From the NCBI GenBank assembly GCA_947581835.1, contig CANPVV010000008.1, positions 1 to 40,189 on the forward strand: a stretch of 40,189 bases of DNA, written 5' to 3'. The notes under the pieces are model-generated. The model was not told where the DNA came from. It worked only from the letters and a program-made list of their open reading frames with translations, and did not search any database. This DNA is from an uncultured Bacilli bacterium (GTDB lineage: Bacteria; Bacillota_I; Bacilli_A; RF39; UBA660). The translations under genes and the position numbers were made by a program. Shown here in pieces: positions 26,221 to 34,064 of this stretch (within the stretch, counting starts at the first letter, position 1; every line of letters begins with the position of its first letter).

Positions 26221-27369
26221 TTATTTTCCACTGGTTATTAGTTTTAAATTATGTTTAAAATAATCAAAAAATTCAGCTTTTTTTAAATCTTCTTTTATTA
26301 TTATATCTTCTTCACCTATGATATTTCCTTCATTATCTATTATTTCAGCTGTACCTACTTTACTATTGGCTTTTAGAGGAGCTATTATTTCATTACCTTT
26401 AATATTAAAACTATAATTTTCGATTTTTTCAGTTGTTTTTAGAAGAACAGAAGCATCATTTTTTAAATAAACTGAAACTTTTTCTTTTTTACCATTGGTT
26501 ATATTTAGTTTACCTAACGCTTTATCTTTAGAGAAGATAATATTATTTTTATAAGAATTAAAGCCATAAGTTAAGAGAGTTGCGGTATCTTTACTACGCG
26601 CGTCAGCACTACTGGATTTCATAACAACACTAATTAAGCGCATATTATTTTTTTTAGCAGTGGCTGTTAGGCAGTATCCGGCCTCTGGAGTATAACCGGT
26701 TTTTAAGCCATCTACTCCATCATAAAATCTAACTAAACGATTAGTATTAACAAGCCATATTTGAGAGCCATCAGGTTTGGTTAAATAATCTTCATAAATG
26801 GAAGTAAAACGAAGAATTTCTTCATGTTTTAAAAGTTCTTGAGCTATTTTGGCCATATCAGATGCAGTTGAATAATGATTTTCATTATCTAGGCCATGAG
26901 GATTAGCAAAATGGGTATTAATTAAGTTTAATTCTTTAGCTTTAGCGTTCATAGCATCAACAAATGCTGTTTCACTGCCACTTATTTTTTCGGCCATAGC
27001 TACAACGGCATCATTAGCACTGGATACAGCAATGCATTTTAATAAATCTTCAACTTTATAGGTCTCACCTGCTTGTAAAAATACTTGAGAACCACCCATA
27101 CTACTAGCATTTTTACTGATTAAAACTGTGTCTTTAAAGTTTAGATTACCATTTGATATTTGTTCCATGATTAAAAGCATACTCATAATTTTAGTCATAC
27201 TTGCCATGGGTAGTTTGGTAGTAGAATTTTTTTCATATAAAACTTTACCTGTTTTATTATCTATTAAAATAGCACTTTCAGCATCTAAGTTTAGAGTATC
27301 TAAAGCTTTTGTAGGAGAAATATTTATAAAAAATGTCCCTAATAAGATAAATATCAATACTTTTTTCAA
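26221..27369 (-). CDS. dacA: D-alanyl-D-alanine carboxypeptidase (PBP5-type)
   Basis: A low-molecular-weight penicillin-binding protein that trims D-Ala from peptidoglycan pentapeptides outside the membrane. Using the TTG start, the 382-aa protein has a signal peptide (KKVLIFILLGTFFINI), the SxxK motif ASMTKIM (S57, K60), SAN at 117-119 and KTG at 223-225 in GVDGLKTGYTPEAGYC. The C-terminal PBP5 domain ends in an amphipathic helix (AEFFDYFKHNLKLI) for membrane anchoring. GAGGTG lies 6 bases before TTG 27369; GTG 27378 overlaps that site and is the less likely start. No sporulation partner is seen. Confidence 0.93.
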   Translation of the reverse strand: MKKVLIFILLGTFFINISPTKALDTLNLDAESAILIDNKTGKVLYEKNSTTKLPMASMTKIMSMLLIMEQISNGNLNFKDTVLISKNASSMGGSQVFLQAGETYKVEDLLKCIAVSSANDAVVAMAEKISGSETAFVDAMNAKAKELNLINTHFANPHGLDNENHYSTASDMAKIAQELLKHEEILRFTSIYEDYLTKPDGSQIWLVNTNRLVRFYDGVDGLKTGYTPEAGYCLTATAKKNNMRLISVVMKSSSADARSKDTATLLTYGFNSYKNNIIFSKDKALGKLNITNGKKEKVSVYLKNDASVLLKTTEKIENYSFNIKGNEIIAPLKANSKVGTAEIIDNEGNIIGEEDIIIKEDLKKAEFFDYFKHNLKLITSGK

Positions 27370-27383
27370 GTTAAACACCTCTT

Positions 27384-27408
27384 AGTAAAATGTACGTTTA
27401 GTTTTACT
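27384..27408. repeat. Inverted repeat upstream of dacA
   Basis: AGTAAAA (27384-27390) and TTTTACT (27402-27408) flank an 11-base loop just before the dacA ribosome-binding site. It could regulate dacA; function unknown. Confidence 0.35.
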
Positions 27409-27526
27409 TTTTATGACAATTTAATTCTTTTTTGTTTTTTAATTGATAATTAGAAATGTTTTAAATGGTAGTTAAATTAGTTTAAGACTAAAGAAATTTA
27501 AATAAAAAATTAGATTAATATAATTA

Positions 27527-27718
27527 TTATTTATCTAATTCTTGCTCTAGGTAGTTTTCATATTCATTTTCTTCTAACCATTCCTCAGGAGAAAGTCCAC
27601 TATTTATGGCATCTTCTATTTCTTCGTCGCTCATACCTAAGTCTCTTCCTTCTTCATAAATAAGATCTTCTGTGGTTTCTTTTTTCTCTTCTCTTGTTAA
27701 AAATTCAAATAAGCCCAT
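27527..27718 (-). CDS. Small acidic hypothetical protein
   Basis: A 63-aa protein, strongly acidic and unfolded-looking, beginning MGLFEFLTREEKKETTEDL and ending with several EEWLEENEY/YLEQEL pairs of acidic residues. I know no family. ATG 27718 has GGGTGAT three bases before it, the same type of Shine-Dalgarno as yceD; the longer frame to 27757 has no site. It lies 60 bp after the membrane protein on the same strand. Confidence 0.6.
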   Translation of the reverse strand: MGLFEFLTREEKKETTEDLIYEEGRDLGMSDEEIEDAINSGLSPEEWLEENEYENYLEQELDK

Positions 27719-27777
27719 ATTATCACCCTTGTTTTTTATTATACCATAAAAAGGCAAACTTACATATTAAATTTGTA

Positions 27778-28632
27778 TTAGATACTTTTTAATTTTTTAT
27801 TAGCTCTAACTATCATATAGATAGACATAGACGTATTTATTAAACATACTACAAAGCCCATAATACTAGTCATTATAATTTTAAATTCATTATCGTTTGC
27901 TCCAAACTCTGATACCATTGCTACTTCAAGAGAAGTCATAGAAATCATGGCTACAGTTAAATTAAGACATTTACTTGATGCTAAAAGTGGACTATGATCT
28001 TTGCGATATTTAATTACATTTATTATAGCACTTATGATTAAGTAAAAGTCATACATAGCAACTATATAAATAATAAAGCCAGCATAAGATATTTCTTCTT
28101 TTTGGTTAATTATTAGAATTACCATACCAGATAATATTAAATTTAAAAATAAAAGCATGATACCGGTTAATTTTAGTTTTTTATATTCAGCTTTTAAATT
28201 TTGGCCTACTTTATTTTTAATATCTTTTACAATAGATAGTTTCATTAAACATAAAATTAGATAGTAAACTGCAAAAGTGATAAACCACCAAGACATATAA
28301 TAGATTCCAGTTCCTAATTTAAAAATACCATAAATAAAATGAAGTAAAGTAGTAAAAGAAAGAATAATTTTGGTTATTAATAGTTCATGTTTTTTATACA
28401 ATTCATATTGTTTAGATTTTTTAATAGTATTATTGCTAAATTCACAGATTTTATAAAACCAAATACAAAATATAATTAAGGCATAGGTAGATAAAAGATA
28501 ACTTACATATGCAAGAGGTGTATTTTCTAAATGAAAAGTAAAAATATAAATAAGTAAGCCAAAAGATAAATTAAATAGAATTAATCCGATTATTTTATTA
28601 GGGAAAAAGATTTTGGTTAAGATTTTTTTCAT
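27778..28632 (-). CDS. Multi-pass membrane protein of unknown function
   Basis: The 284-aa protein has about eight hydrophobic helices, starting with NKIIGLILFNLSFGLLIYIF and ending with MGFVVCLINTSMSIYMIVRA, separated by short basic loops (KKSKQYELYKKHELL; VIKYRKDHSPLLASSK). No transporter or enzyme motif is apparent. It is the last of three genes in the TetR-facing operon (gap of 56 bp to the previous gene). Confidence 0.7.
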   Translation of the reverse strand: MKKILTKIFFPNKIIGLILFNLSFGLLIYIFTFHLENTPLAYVSYLLSTYALIIFCIWFYKICEFSNNTIKKSKQYELYKKHELLITKIILSFTTLLHFIYGIFKLGTGIYYMSWWFITFAVYYLILCLMKLSIVKDIKNKVGQNLKAEYKKLKLTGIMLLFLNLILSGMVILIINQKEEISYAGFIIYIVAMYDFYLIISAIINVIKYRKDHSPLLASSKCLNLTVAMISMTSLEVAMVSEFGANDNEFKIIMTSIMGFVVCLINTSMSIYMIVRANKKLKSI

Positions 28633-28688
28633 AGTACACCTCGATTATTATTAAAAGAAAAAGGAAGAATACTCTTCCATGTAAATAT

Positions 28689-29084
28689 TTAGTCTTTGTT
28701 ACTTTTTAAATAAGAATATATTGGATAGTTAAGTACACAGATAAGTAAACCAACAATACCTATTGCAATTCCTATTAGTAAATCAGTTTTGGATGGATTA
28801 TTAACCATTACTTTACTCATACCAAAACCCATTACTAAGGCACCTACTATTCCAACAAACCAGGTAAATACAATACTCCAATTGATGGGTGCGTGTTCTT
28901 TTTTAGGATGGTTTTTACGATATACAGGAATAATGCAAAGTAGAATGATAAATCCTAAAATTGTTACTACAACACCTGATGCAAATAAATCCCACTCTGG
29001 TATTAAACACATCGTCAAACCTATTGCAAATACTAAACCACCAATAGTTCCTAAGATAATTTCTAATAAAGTTTCTTTTTTCAT
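28689..29084 (-). CDS. Small four-TM membrane protein
   Basis: A 131-aa protein with four hydrophobic segments, including ETLLEIILGTIGGLVFAIGL and SIVFTWFVGIVGALVMGFGM, which read as two similar halves (each begins with a short polar turn and a Gly-rich helix). It has no catalytic motif. It lies 19 bp after the repeat-protein gene, in the TetR-controlled operon. The two-half pattern suggests an internal duplication. Confidence 0.72.
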   Translation of the reverse strand: MKKETLLEIILGTIGGLVFAIGLTMCLIPEWDLFASGVVVTILGFIILLCIIPVYRKNHPKKEHAPINWSIVFTWFVGIVGALVMGFGMSKVMVNNPSKTDLLIGIAIGIVGLLICVLNYPIYSYLKSNKD

Positions 29085-29103
29085 TTTTTACCTCCGTATA
29101 ATT

Positions 29104-29367
29104 TTATTTACTTAATTTTTCTTTGATTTCTTTTTGGATTTCATCAGTTGTTTTGAAGTATTTCTTTTGTTCTTGTTCTCTTGCCTTTTGGTCTTTTTGG
29201 AGTCTTGCTTTAGCTTCTTCTATTGTTTCACCATCTTGTTTTAAGAAAGTATCGACAAATTTATCTTCAACTTTCTTATATCCTTCAACAACTGTGTTTT
29301 CTATTTTTTTGTAACTATCAACAACGGCATTTTCAATTTTTTTATGAGTATCTACAATTTTAGACAT
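29104..29367 (-). CDS. Small protein with three 11-residue amphipathic repeats
   Basis: Using ATG 29367 the protein is 87 aa. Residues about 7-39 contain three hendecad repeats (THKKIENAVVD, SYKKIENTVVE, GYKKVEDKFVD), then a highly charged Gln/Glu/Lys helix. Eleven-residue repeats form right-handed coiled coils or membrane-surface amphipathic helices, so an envelope role is possible. There is no Cys and no signal peptide. The longer frame to 29445 covers the operator/promoter and is not used. AGTGATT precedes the ATG. It is the first gene of the TetR-facing operon. Confidence 0.75.
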   Translation of the reverse strand: MSKIVDTHKKIENAVVDSYKKIENTVVEGYKKVEDKFVDTFLKQDGETIEEAKARLQKDQKAREQEQKKYFKTTDEIQKEIKEKLSK

Positions 29368-29388
29368 ATAATCACTTCCCTTCAATAA

Positions 29389-29401
29389 ATAGACACTTGT
29401 C
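29389..29401. promoter_or_regulatory. TetR operator 1 (GACA-N2-TGTC dyad)
   Basis: ATAGACACTTGTC: a perfect GACA/TGTC dyad that lies over the -35 of the TetR promoter and just downstream of the minus-strand transcription start. Binding here could repress both directions. Confidence 0.55.
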
Positions 29402-29416
29402 TTTTTTGATAGTTTT

Positions 29417-29445
29417 AGTATAATATTTTTGAGAAAGAAATACAA
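29417..29445 (-). promoter_or_regulatory. Promoter of the three-gene operon
   Basis: TTGTAT (29440-29445), 17-base spacer, TATACT (29417-29422). The opposing TetR promoter uses TATAAT at 29419-29424 with TTGTCT at 29397-29402, so the two -10 boxes overlap. Confidence 0.55.
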
Positions 29446-29455
29446 TCAACAATTT

Positions 29456-29468
29456 ATAGACATTTGTC
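29456..29468. promoter_or_regulatory. TetR operator 2 (GACA-N2-TGTC dyad)
   Basis: ATAGACATTTGTC, matching operator 1 at 12 of 13 bases and 67 bp away, just upstream of the minus-strand -35 and in the leader of the tetR gene. Confidence 0.55.
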
Positions 29469-29488
29469 CAATTAAAAGGAGTGAATAT

Positions 29489-30016
29489 ATGAATACACCA
29501 AATAATAAGAGAAGAAAAGAAACAAGAGATAAAATTAGTAAGGTTTTTATATCTTTATTACAAACGAAAGAAATAAGTGAGATTTCTGTTACAGATATTT
29601 GTAAACTGGCCAAAATAAATCGTTCGACCTTTTATGTTAATTATCTTGATATTTATGATTTAGCAGATAAAATTGGGCAAGAATTGGAACAGGAAGTATC
29701 ATTTTTATATCAGGAAGAAAAAGATATGCAAAATAATTCAAATGATTTTTTAAAGCTTTTTAAGCATATAAAAGATAATCAGATATTTTATAAAACTTAT
29801 TTTAAATTAAATATGGATCAAAACTTTATTATAAGAGAATATGATTATAATTTATCAAAAAAATTGTATGATGATAAATATATAGATTATCATATGGAAT
29901 TTTTTAAAGCAGGACTTAATGCAATTATAAAGAGGTGGCTTAATAGTGGGTGTAAAGAGGCTCCAGAAGAAATAGAAAATATATTAAAAAGTGAATATTC
30001 AAATAAAAATAATTAA
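29489..30016 (+). CDS. TetR-family transcriptional regulator
   Basis: The 175-aa protein has a TetR N-terminal HTH (RDKISKVFISLLQTKEISEISVTDICKLAKINRSTFYVNYLDIYDL: helices two and three with the typical S-T-F-Y) and a helical C-terminal ligand domain whose sequence gives no ligand clue. AAAGGAGTG lies 8 bases before ATG 29489; the frame open to 29429 has no site. Two GACA-N2-TGTC dyads in the divergent region are the expected binding sites, which would make it autoregulated and a repressor of the 29104-27778 genes. A terminator follows (30028-30068). Confidence 0.9.
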   Translation: MNTPNNKRRKETRDKISKVFISLLQTKEISEISVTDICKLAKINRSTFYVNYLDIYDLADKIGQELEQEVSFLYQEEKDMQNNSNDFLKLFKHIKDNQIFYKTYFKLNMDQNFIIREYDYNLSKKLYDDKYIDYHMEFFKAGLNAIIKRWLNSGCKEAPEEIENILKSEYSNKNN

Positions 30017-30027
30017 TTTAATTATAA

Positions 30028-30068
30028 GAAAAGCAAACCTTAAATAGTGTTTGCTAATTGTTTTTTAA
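30028..30068. terminator. Bidirectional terminator after tetR
   Basis: AGCAAAC (30032-30038) pairs with GTTTGCT (30049-30055), with T-rich DNA on both sides, serving tetR and the converging DUF4097 gene. Confidence 0.7.
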
Positions 30069-30952
30069 TTATTTACTTTTATATCACCACAGTCATTTTC
30101 TATTTTTAGAGTAATATCAGATTTATTATAGTTGTTTTTTATTTTTAGTTTTCCTAAATCGGTTTTAGCATCAATAAATAATTCATTGGTATTACCTATA
30201 TTTATATTACCATAATCGGATTTGATATATGAATTTTTATTTAAGTTTAGATGGTCTATTTCGATATCGCCACAGTCTGTTTTAAGATTAAGATAGTTAG
30301 TAATTGATTTAATTTTTATATCGCCATAGTCACTTTTTATGGTTGCATCAAAGACACTTGAAATTAAAATATCACCACAATCGGCATTTATAGTAGAATT
30401 ATTTACTTTTTCAATTTCTATATTACCATAATTATTGTTTACTTTGATAGTATTCCCACCAAGTATTTTAATATCACCACAGTCTTCGTCAATATCAAGA
30501 TTGACTTTTAAAAATTCGTCAATAAAGATATCACCATAAGTATTTTTAATAGTAATATTTCCATTAAAATCTTCAGGTAAATATATTTCTACTTGGGCAG
30601 ATTTTTTAATAAAGCAGAAACCTAGACAGTTTTTTTCATTTATTTTAATATTTAGAGTATCAAGACTAGTTTCAACATTGGTATAATCTTTTTCGCCATA
30701 AATTATAGTTTTAATATTTTTATTGTTAGACTTTTTTATAAATATTTCACTGGTAGTGGAATTTATTATAATTTTATTAAATTCTTCTTCATAAGTTTTA
30801 TCTAATATTAATTCATTACTTGTTGGAAAGTTAATTTTAAAACCTTTTAAGTTAAAATTGCCTTGTAAAAGATTAACAAAAAAATAGATAAGAACTATCA
30901 TAATAATGGTTAGAATAATAATTAAGGTTATAAGCCATTTTTTATTTTTCAT
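30065..30952 (-). CDS. DUF4097-type protein with alternating YG/CG repeat turns
   Basis: The 295-aa protein has a membrane anchor (KKWLITLIIILTIIMIVLIYFFV) and an extracellular right-handed beta-solenoid of the DUF4097 type. Nine turns end in a [DNT]-[YCL]-G-[DKN] motif: Y139, C158, Y175, C192, Y209, C227, Y247, L266, C288 (spacing 17-22), with the Tyr and Cys forms alternating strictly through Y247. The regular alternation implies two faces or stacked cysteines; this is visible but unexplained. The start lies 11 bases inside the end of the XRE gene upstream, so the two are coupled. Adhesin or envelope-sensing is the family guess. Confidence 0.85.
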   Translation of the reverse strand: MKNKKWLITLIIILTIIMIVLIYFFVNLLQGNFNLKGFKINFPTSNELILDKTYEEEFNKIIINSTTSEIFIKKSNNKNIKTIIYGEKDYTNVETSLDTLNIKINEKNCLGFCFIKKSAQVEIYLPEDFNGNITIKNTYGDIFIDEFLKVNLDIDEDCGDIKILGGNTIKVNNNYGNIEIEKVNNSTINADCGDILISSVFDATIKSDYGDIKIKSITNYLNLKTDCGDIEIDHLNLNKNSYIKSDYGNINIGNTNELFIDAKTDLGKLKIKNNYNKSDITLKIENDCGDIKVNN

Positions 30953-31589
30953 CTTTATAACTCCTTAACATAAAGACTAATTTTAAGATTTCTTCAAATA
31001 AACCAAATATTACCCATATTATCCAAGTTAAATGCCAAGCCATAGTTTTAAAACTAATAATAAGATATATAATAGTAACTATGATTGCAACAACATTTGA
31101 AATTTGATTTCTTAATTTATCAAGTTCAGTTTCTTCGGGAGTTTTGGTTTTTTTATATCTAATACATACATAAATAATTATACTTGTTGCTAGACCACAG
31201 ATAAGTAAGAATATAGCGGATGATACGATAGGATTCATATTTATAACTGGGATAGTAATCATTATCCATATAACTCCTAAAAAATATAATACGGCACTTA
31301 GAGAGATGCCTTTTGCTTTTTTACTTATCTTTTGTTTTTCTTCTTCTACATTAATAGTAATTTTAGGATTTTTACTAATTTCCTTCCCTTTTAATTCAAT
31401 AAATAAATCATTTGGAGTAACATTATATAATTCACATAAAGGAATAACTTTATCAAAGTCGGGCATACTTTGTTCTGTTTCCCATTTAGAAATGGTTTGT
31501 CTTGTAACATTTAATTTTTCTGCGACTTCTTCTTGAGATAGTCTTTTATTCTTTCTTAATTCTAATAATCTTTTTCCTAAATTATTCAA
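30942..31589 (-). CDS. XRE regulator with four-helix membrane domain
   Basis: Using TTG 31589 (GAGGTGA, 5 bases) the protein is 215 aa. Residues 1-65 form a Cro/C1 HTH (RLLELRKNKRLSQEEVAEKL, then VTRQTISKWETEQSMPDFDKV); residues about 105-215 hold four hydrophobic helices (for example SAVLYFLGVIWIMITIPVI and IIVTIIYLIISFKTMAW). A membrane-tethered regulator is implied. It is coupled to the DUF4097 gene, which may be its target or sensor. The frame continues to 31643 without a better site. Its promoter shares a 25-bp box with another XRE gene in this window. Confidence 0.9.
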   Translation of the reverse strand: MNNLGKRLLELRKNKRLSQEEVAEKLNVTRQTISKWETEQSMPDFDKVIPLCELYNVTPNDLFIELKGKEISKNPKITINVEEEKQKISKKAKGISLSAVLYFLGVIWIMITIPVINMNPIVSSAIFLLICGLATSIIIYVCIRYKKTKTPEETELDKLRNQISNVVAIIVTIIYLIISFKTMAWHLTWIIWVIFGLFEEILKLVFMLRSYKDEK

Positions 31590-31610
31590 TTTTTTCACCT
31601 CTTGTTTAGA

Positions 31611-31664
31611 ATTATACATTTTATTTTGGTTGCAATCTACCAATTTTTATTGGAAATTTGTCAA
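31611..31664 (-). promoter_or_regulatory. Promoter with upstream box, XRE gene at 30942-31589
   Basis: Minus strand: the box at 31640-31664 (TTnnCAAAnTTCCAA, then AAAA, TTG) is followed directly by TAGATT (31634-31639), 17 bases and TATAAT (31611-31616). The same arrangement occurs at 34065-34118. Confidence 0.6.
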
Positions 31665-31694
31665 CTAATATTAACATTTTAATATTTATAGTAT

Positions 31695-31726
31695 GAAAAA
31701 AGCAACATTTAGATATTAGTTGCTTA
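31695..31726 (-). terminator. Terminator of the secreted-protein gene
   Basis: AAGCAAC and GTTGCTT around a 12-base loop, with T-tract on the minus strand. Confidence 0.75.
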
Positions 31727-31762
31727 TTTTTTAATTTTTTTATAAATTGTAGATTTATTATT

Positions 31763-32374
31763 TTAGTTTCTACATAGGTTTTGTTCATATTCAGTAGAAT
31801 AATCACCAATATAAATGTCTTTACTACCTGCTATAGCTTCACAAGTAATTATAGTTATATCTTTATCTTTAGATTTATATATGGTGGTACCACCATCATT
31901 TAAACTGCTATAATAGTCTAATTTATTAGTTATTTTTTGAATTGATTTATCTAAAGATTGATTATTGTTTTTAATGTATGTTTTTAAAGGCATAGTATTA
32001 CCGGCGATGACATAAAATTCTTTTATTTTATTTTGGAAATATATTTTTCTATCGGAAATAGTTAGGTATTCATTATATTTTGAATCATTATTAGCACTTT
32101 TGGATATATAGAAATCAAATTTTTCGGGATCACTAAGGGGACAAGTAAATTTTGAGGTTTTTAGATGCCAACTTACAGTTACTAAATCTTTATCCCAAAT
32201 ACAGTAATAAGTATCCATTAATATACCTTTATCTACATAACTATCTTGGTTTAATTTTTCTTTCCAGCTTATAATGGGACTGTTTTTAAATAGTCTTGCT
32301 TGGATAGTATCAAGGGTGATTATACTAATTAAAATTATTAGAATAGTTAAAATAATTTTTAGGCTTTTTTTCAT
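31763..32374 (-). CDS. Predicted exported protein of unknown function
   Basis: The 203-aa protein starts MKKSLKIILTILIILISIIT, a signal anchor or signal peptide without a lipobox. The rest has several Cys that could form disulphides (CIWDK, TCPLS, TCEAI, NLCRN) and no recognised domain. ATG 32374 has GGAGGAAAT before it and a TTGAAA-17-TACAAT promoter (32397-32425). The frame's upstream opening at 32425 would cover the promoter, so it is rejected. Confidence 0.72.
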   Translation of the reverse strand: MKKSLKIILTILIILISIITLDTIQARLFKNSPIISWKEKLNQDSYVDKGILMDTYYCIWDKDLVTVSWHLKTSKFTCPLSDPEKFDFYISKSANNDSKYNEYLTISDRKIYFQNKIKEFYVIAGNTMPLKTYIKNNNQSLDKSIQKITNKLDYYSSLNDGGTTIYKSKDKDITIITCEAIAGSKDIYIGDYSTEYEQNLCRN

Positions 32375-32396
32375 ATTTCCTCCATAAGTTAGGTAT

Positions 32397-32425
32397 ATTG
32401 TATCATATGGTTGTTTATTTTTCAA
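32397..32425 (-). promoter_or_regulatory. Promoter of the exported-protein gene
   Basis: TTGAAA (32420-32425), 17-base spacer, TACAAT (32397-32402). Confidence 0.7.
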
Positions 32426-32475
32426 GTTTTATTATATAACTTTTATTATAACTATTGTATTTTTAATAGATAATT

Positions 32476-33207
32476 TTAAGTTTTACGGGTGTATTTTTCT
32501 TTGGAGTATAAAGATATAGATATTAGAGCGAGTATTAATTCTATAATTAAGGTTGCATAATTTGTTATAAAGATGGTTGTTAAAGTATTATAGAGGCCAT
32601 GAAAGAAGGCACAACAAAATACTGAATTTGTTTTTCTATAAATATAAGCTAGAAAAATGCTAAACATAATTATTCCAAACATAAATGGAAAAAAACTTAA
32701 ATCAAATAAAGCATATCCTTGAATTATTTGAAGAGGAGCATGCCATAAGCCCCAGATAATCCCAGTAATTAAGGCACTAACAATAAAGGAATGCTTTTTT
32801 TCTAAATTAGGTTGTAATACTCCTCGCCATCCTAATTCTTCAAAACCTCCTCCAAAAGTTAAAGCATATATAAATAGAGGGATTATAAAATAAAGGGGTA
32901 TTTCTTTATTATAAGTCCCAATAATACCAAAACTTAAAATTAAAATAATACTAAAAAGAGTTAAATAGAAATAAGCTTTTTCTTTTTTATTAAATATAAA
33001 GTTTAAAATGTTTTTTAGATTTTTTTTACCATCTAATAGTATAATTGCTGAGATAGTTGGGCCTAAAGTTCCTATAATTCCTATCAAACCACTTAAAAGA
33101 TCCGGATATTTAGCTAAACCTAATTGCATTAATAAAATAACTATTAACCAACTTATCCAACTTATTCCAAAAGTGATAAATAAATATTTTTTACCTTTAT
33201 TTTTCAT
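32476..33207 (-). CDS. CPBP-family intramembrane metalloprotease
   Basis: A 243-aa integral membrane protease of the CPBP (CAAX/Abi) family. The catalytic motifs are in place: EELGWRG (E123, E124, R128), LWHAP (H156) and FFHGLYN (H203). About seven to eight membrane helices surround them. In Gram-positives such enzymes process prenylated or small hydrophobic proteins and can confer bacteriocin self-immunity; the substrate here is unknown. A TTGTAA-17-TATAAT promoter lies at 33292-33320. It is bounded by exported-protein and XRE genes. Confidence 0.9.
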   Translation of the reverse strand: MKNKGKKYLFITFGISWISWLIVILLMQLGLAKYPDLLSGLIGIIGTLGPTISAIILLDGKKNLKNILNFIFNKKEKAYFYLTLFSIILILSFGIIGTYNKEIPLYFIIPLFIYALTFGGGFEELGWRGVLQPNLEKKHSFIVSALITGIIWGLWHAPLQIIQGYALFDLSFFPFMFGIIMFSIFLAYIYRKTNSVFCCAFFHGLYNTLTTIFITNYATLIIELILALISISLYSKEKYTRKT

Positions 33208-33291
33208 TTTTCACCATTTTTTCTATGAGCTTTTGATATATTTTGTAATGTTTGGAAAAGAAGCTTTATATTAATTCTTGTTTTCATTAAA

Positions 33292-33320
33292 ATTATAGCA
33301 TCTATTATTTATAATTACAA
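33292..33320 (-). promoter_or_regulatory. Promoter of the CPBP protease gene
   Basis: TTGTAA (33315-33320), 17-base spacer, TATAAT (33292-33297), about 85 bases before the ATG. Confidence 0.65.
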
Positions 33321-33371
33321 TTAGATTTGAAATAATTATTAGTACTTAAAAATAATTGAAATATTAAACAT

Positions 33372-33410
33372 AAAAAATGACAGTAATATATTTTTTAGGC
33401 TTACTGTCAT
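33372..33410 (-). terminator. Terminator of the second membrane-anchored XRE gene
   Basis: ATGACAGTAA (33377-33386) pairs perfectly with TTACTGTCAT (33401-33410); T-tract follows on the minus strand. Confidence 0.8.
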
Positions 33411-33478
33411 ATTTGATAAAATAAATATTTGCGAATAAAGTAATTAGTATAATTCTTATATTCTTTTTCATATTCTAC

Positions 33479-34036
33479 TCAATTTTTATTAGGTTTACAA
33501 ATTCCTCCCTTTGCTATAACAGATTTTTTGAGTTCGTTTAAAAGGCTGTAAGCTTTAGAGATATCATCAGTATTTTTTTGATAAACAGGTTTATTTTCTT
33601 CAAAAGCTCTAATTGTAAAAGTATCATCATTTTTATTTTCAAGTTCAAAATAAGCCATACCATCATACCAATCATTTTTTACATAACAATTAAAATCATT
33701 GGTGTAATAATTAGTAAAATCTTTTTTGGTATACCAATAAACTCCAAAACTTATTATTCCTGTTAATACTAATAAATAACTACTAATAATAATTATTTTA
33801 GAAAATTTAATCTTCTTTTGAGCTTTTGGGGTAGTATCACTTTTATTATCAACTAAATCATCAAGACTTATTTTAAAAATATGAGCTAAAGCTTTTAATT
33901 GCTCAATGTTAGGATAAGTTTCCCCCAGTTCCCAGTTAGAGATTGTTTGCCTAGTTACATTAATAATATTACCTAGTTGTTCTTGAGATAAATTGTTTTC
34001 CTTTCTTAATTTAGAAATCTTATTTCCTAAGTTCAT
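33479..34036 (-). CDS. XRE regulator with one TM helix and extracellular domain
   Basis: The 185-aa protein has a Cro/C1 HTH at 1-65 (ISKLRKENNLSQEQLGNII, VTRQTISNWELGETYPNIEQ), a cytoplasmic linker, one membrane helix near 80-100 and a C-terminal domain outside with Cys residues (FNCYVKNDW, GGICKPN). Its recognition helix VTRQTIS is the same as in the regulator at 30942-31589, and the two promoters share a box, so they probably read similar sites. AAAGGAAG lies before the ATG. No gene is coupled after it. Confidence 0.88.
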   Translation of the reverse strand: MNLGNKISKLRKENNLSQEQLGNIINVTRQTISNWELGETYPNIEQLKALAHIFKISLDDLVDNKSDTTPKAQKKIKFSKIIIISSYLLVLTGIISFGVYWYTKKDFTNYYTNDFNCYVKNDWYDGMAYFELENKNDDTFTIRAFEENKPVYQKNTDDISKAYSLLNELKKSVIAKGGICKPNKN

Positions 34037-34064
34037 ATTTAAACTTCCTTTCTTTTTCTTTTCA

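Noticed and set aside
31621-31809. 62-codon minus-strand frame between the XRE and exported-protein genes
   Set aside because: It spans a terminator (31695-31726) and the shared promoter box, has no good start site, and reads as composition noise.
33208-33478. Possible gene in the AT-rich gap
   Set aside because: Only the CPBP promoter (33292-33320) and a terminator (33372-33410) are visible; no frame has a credible start.
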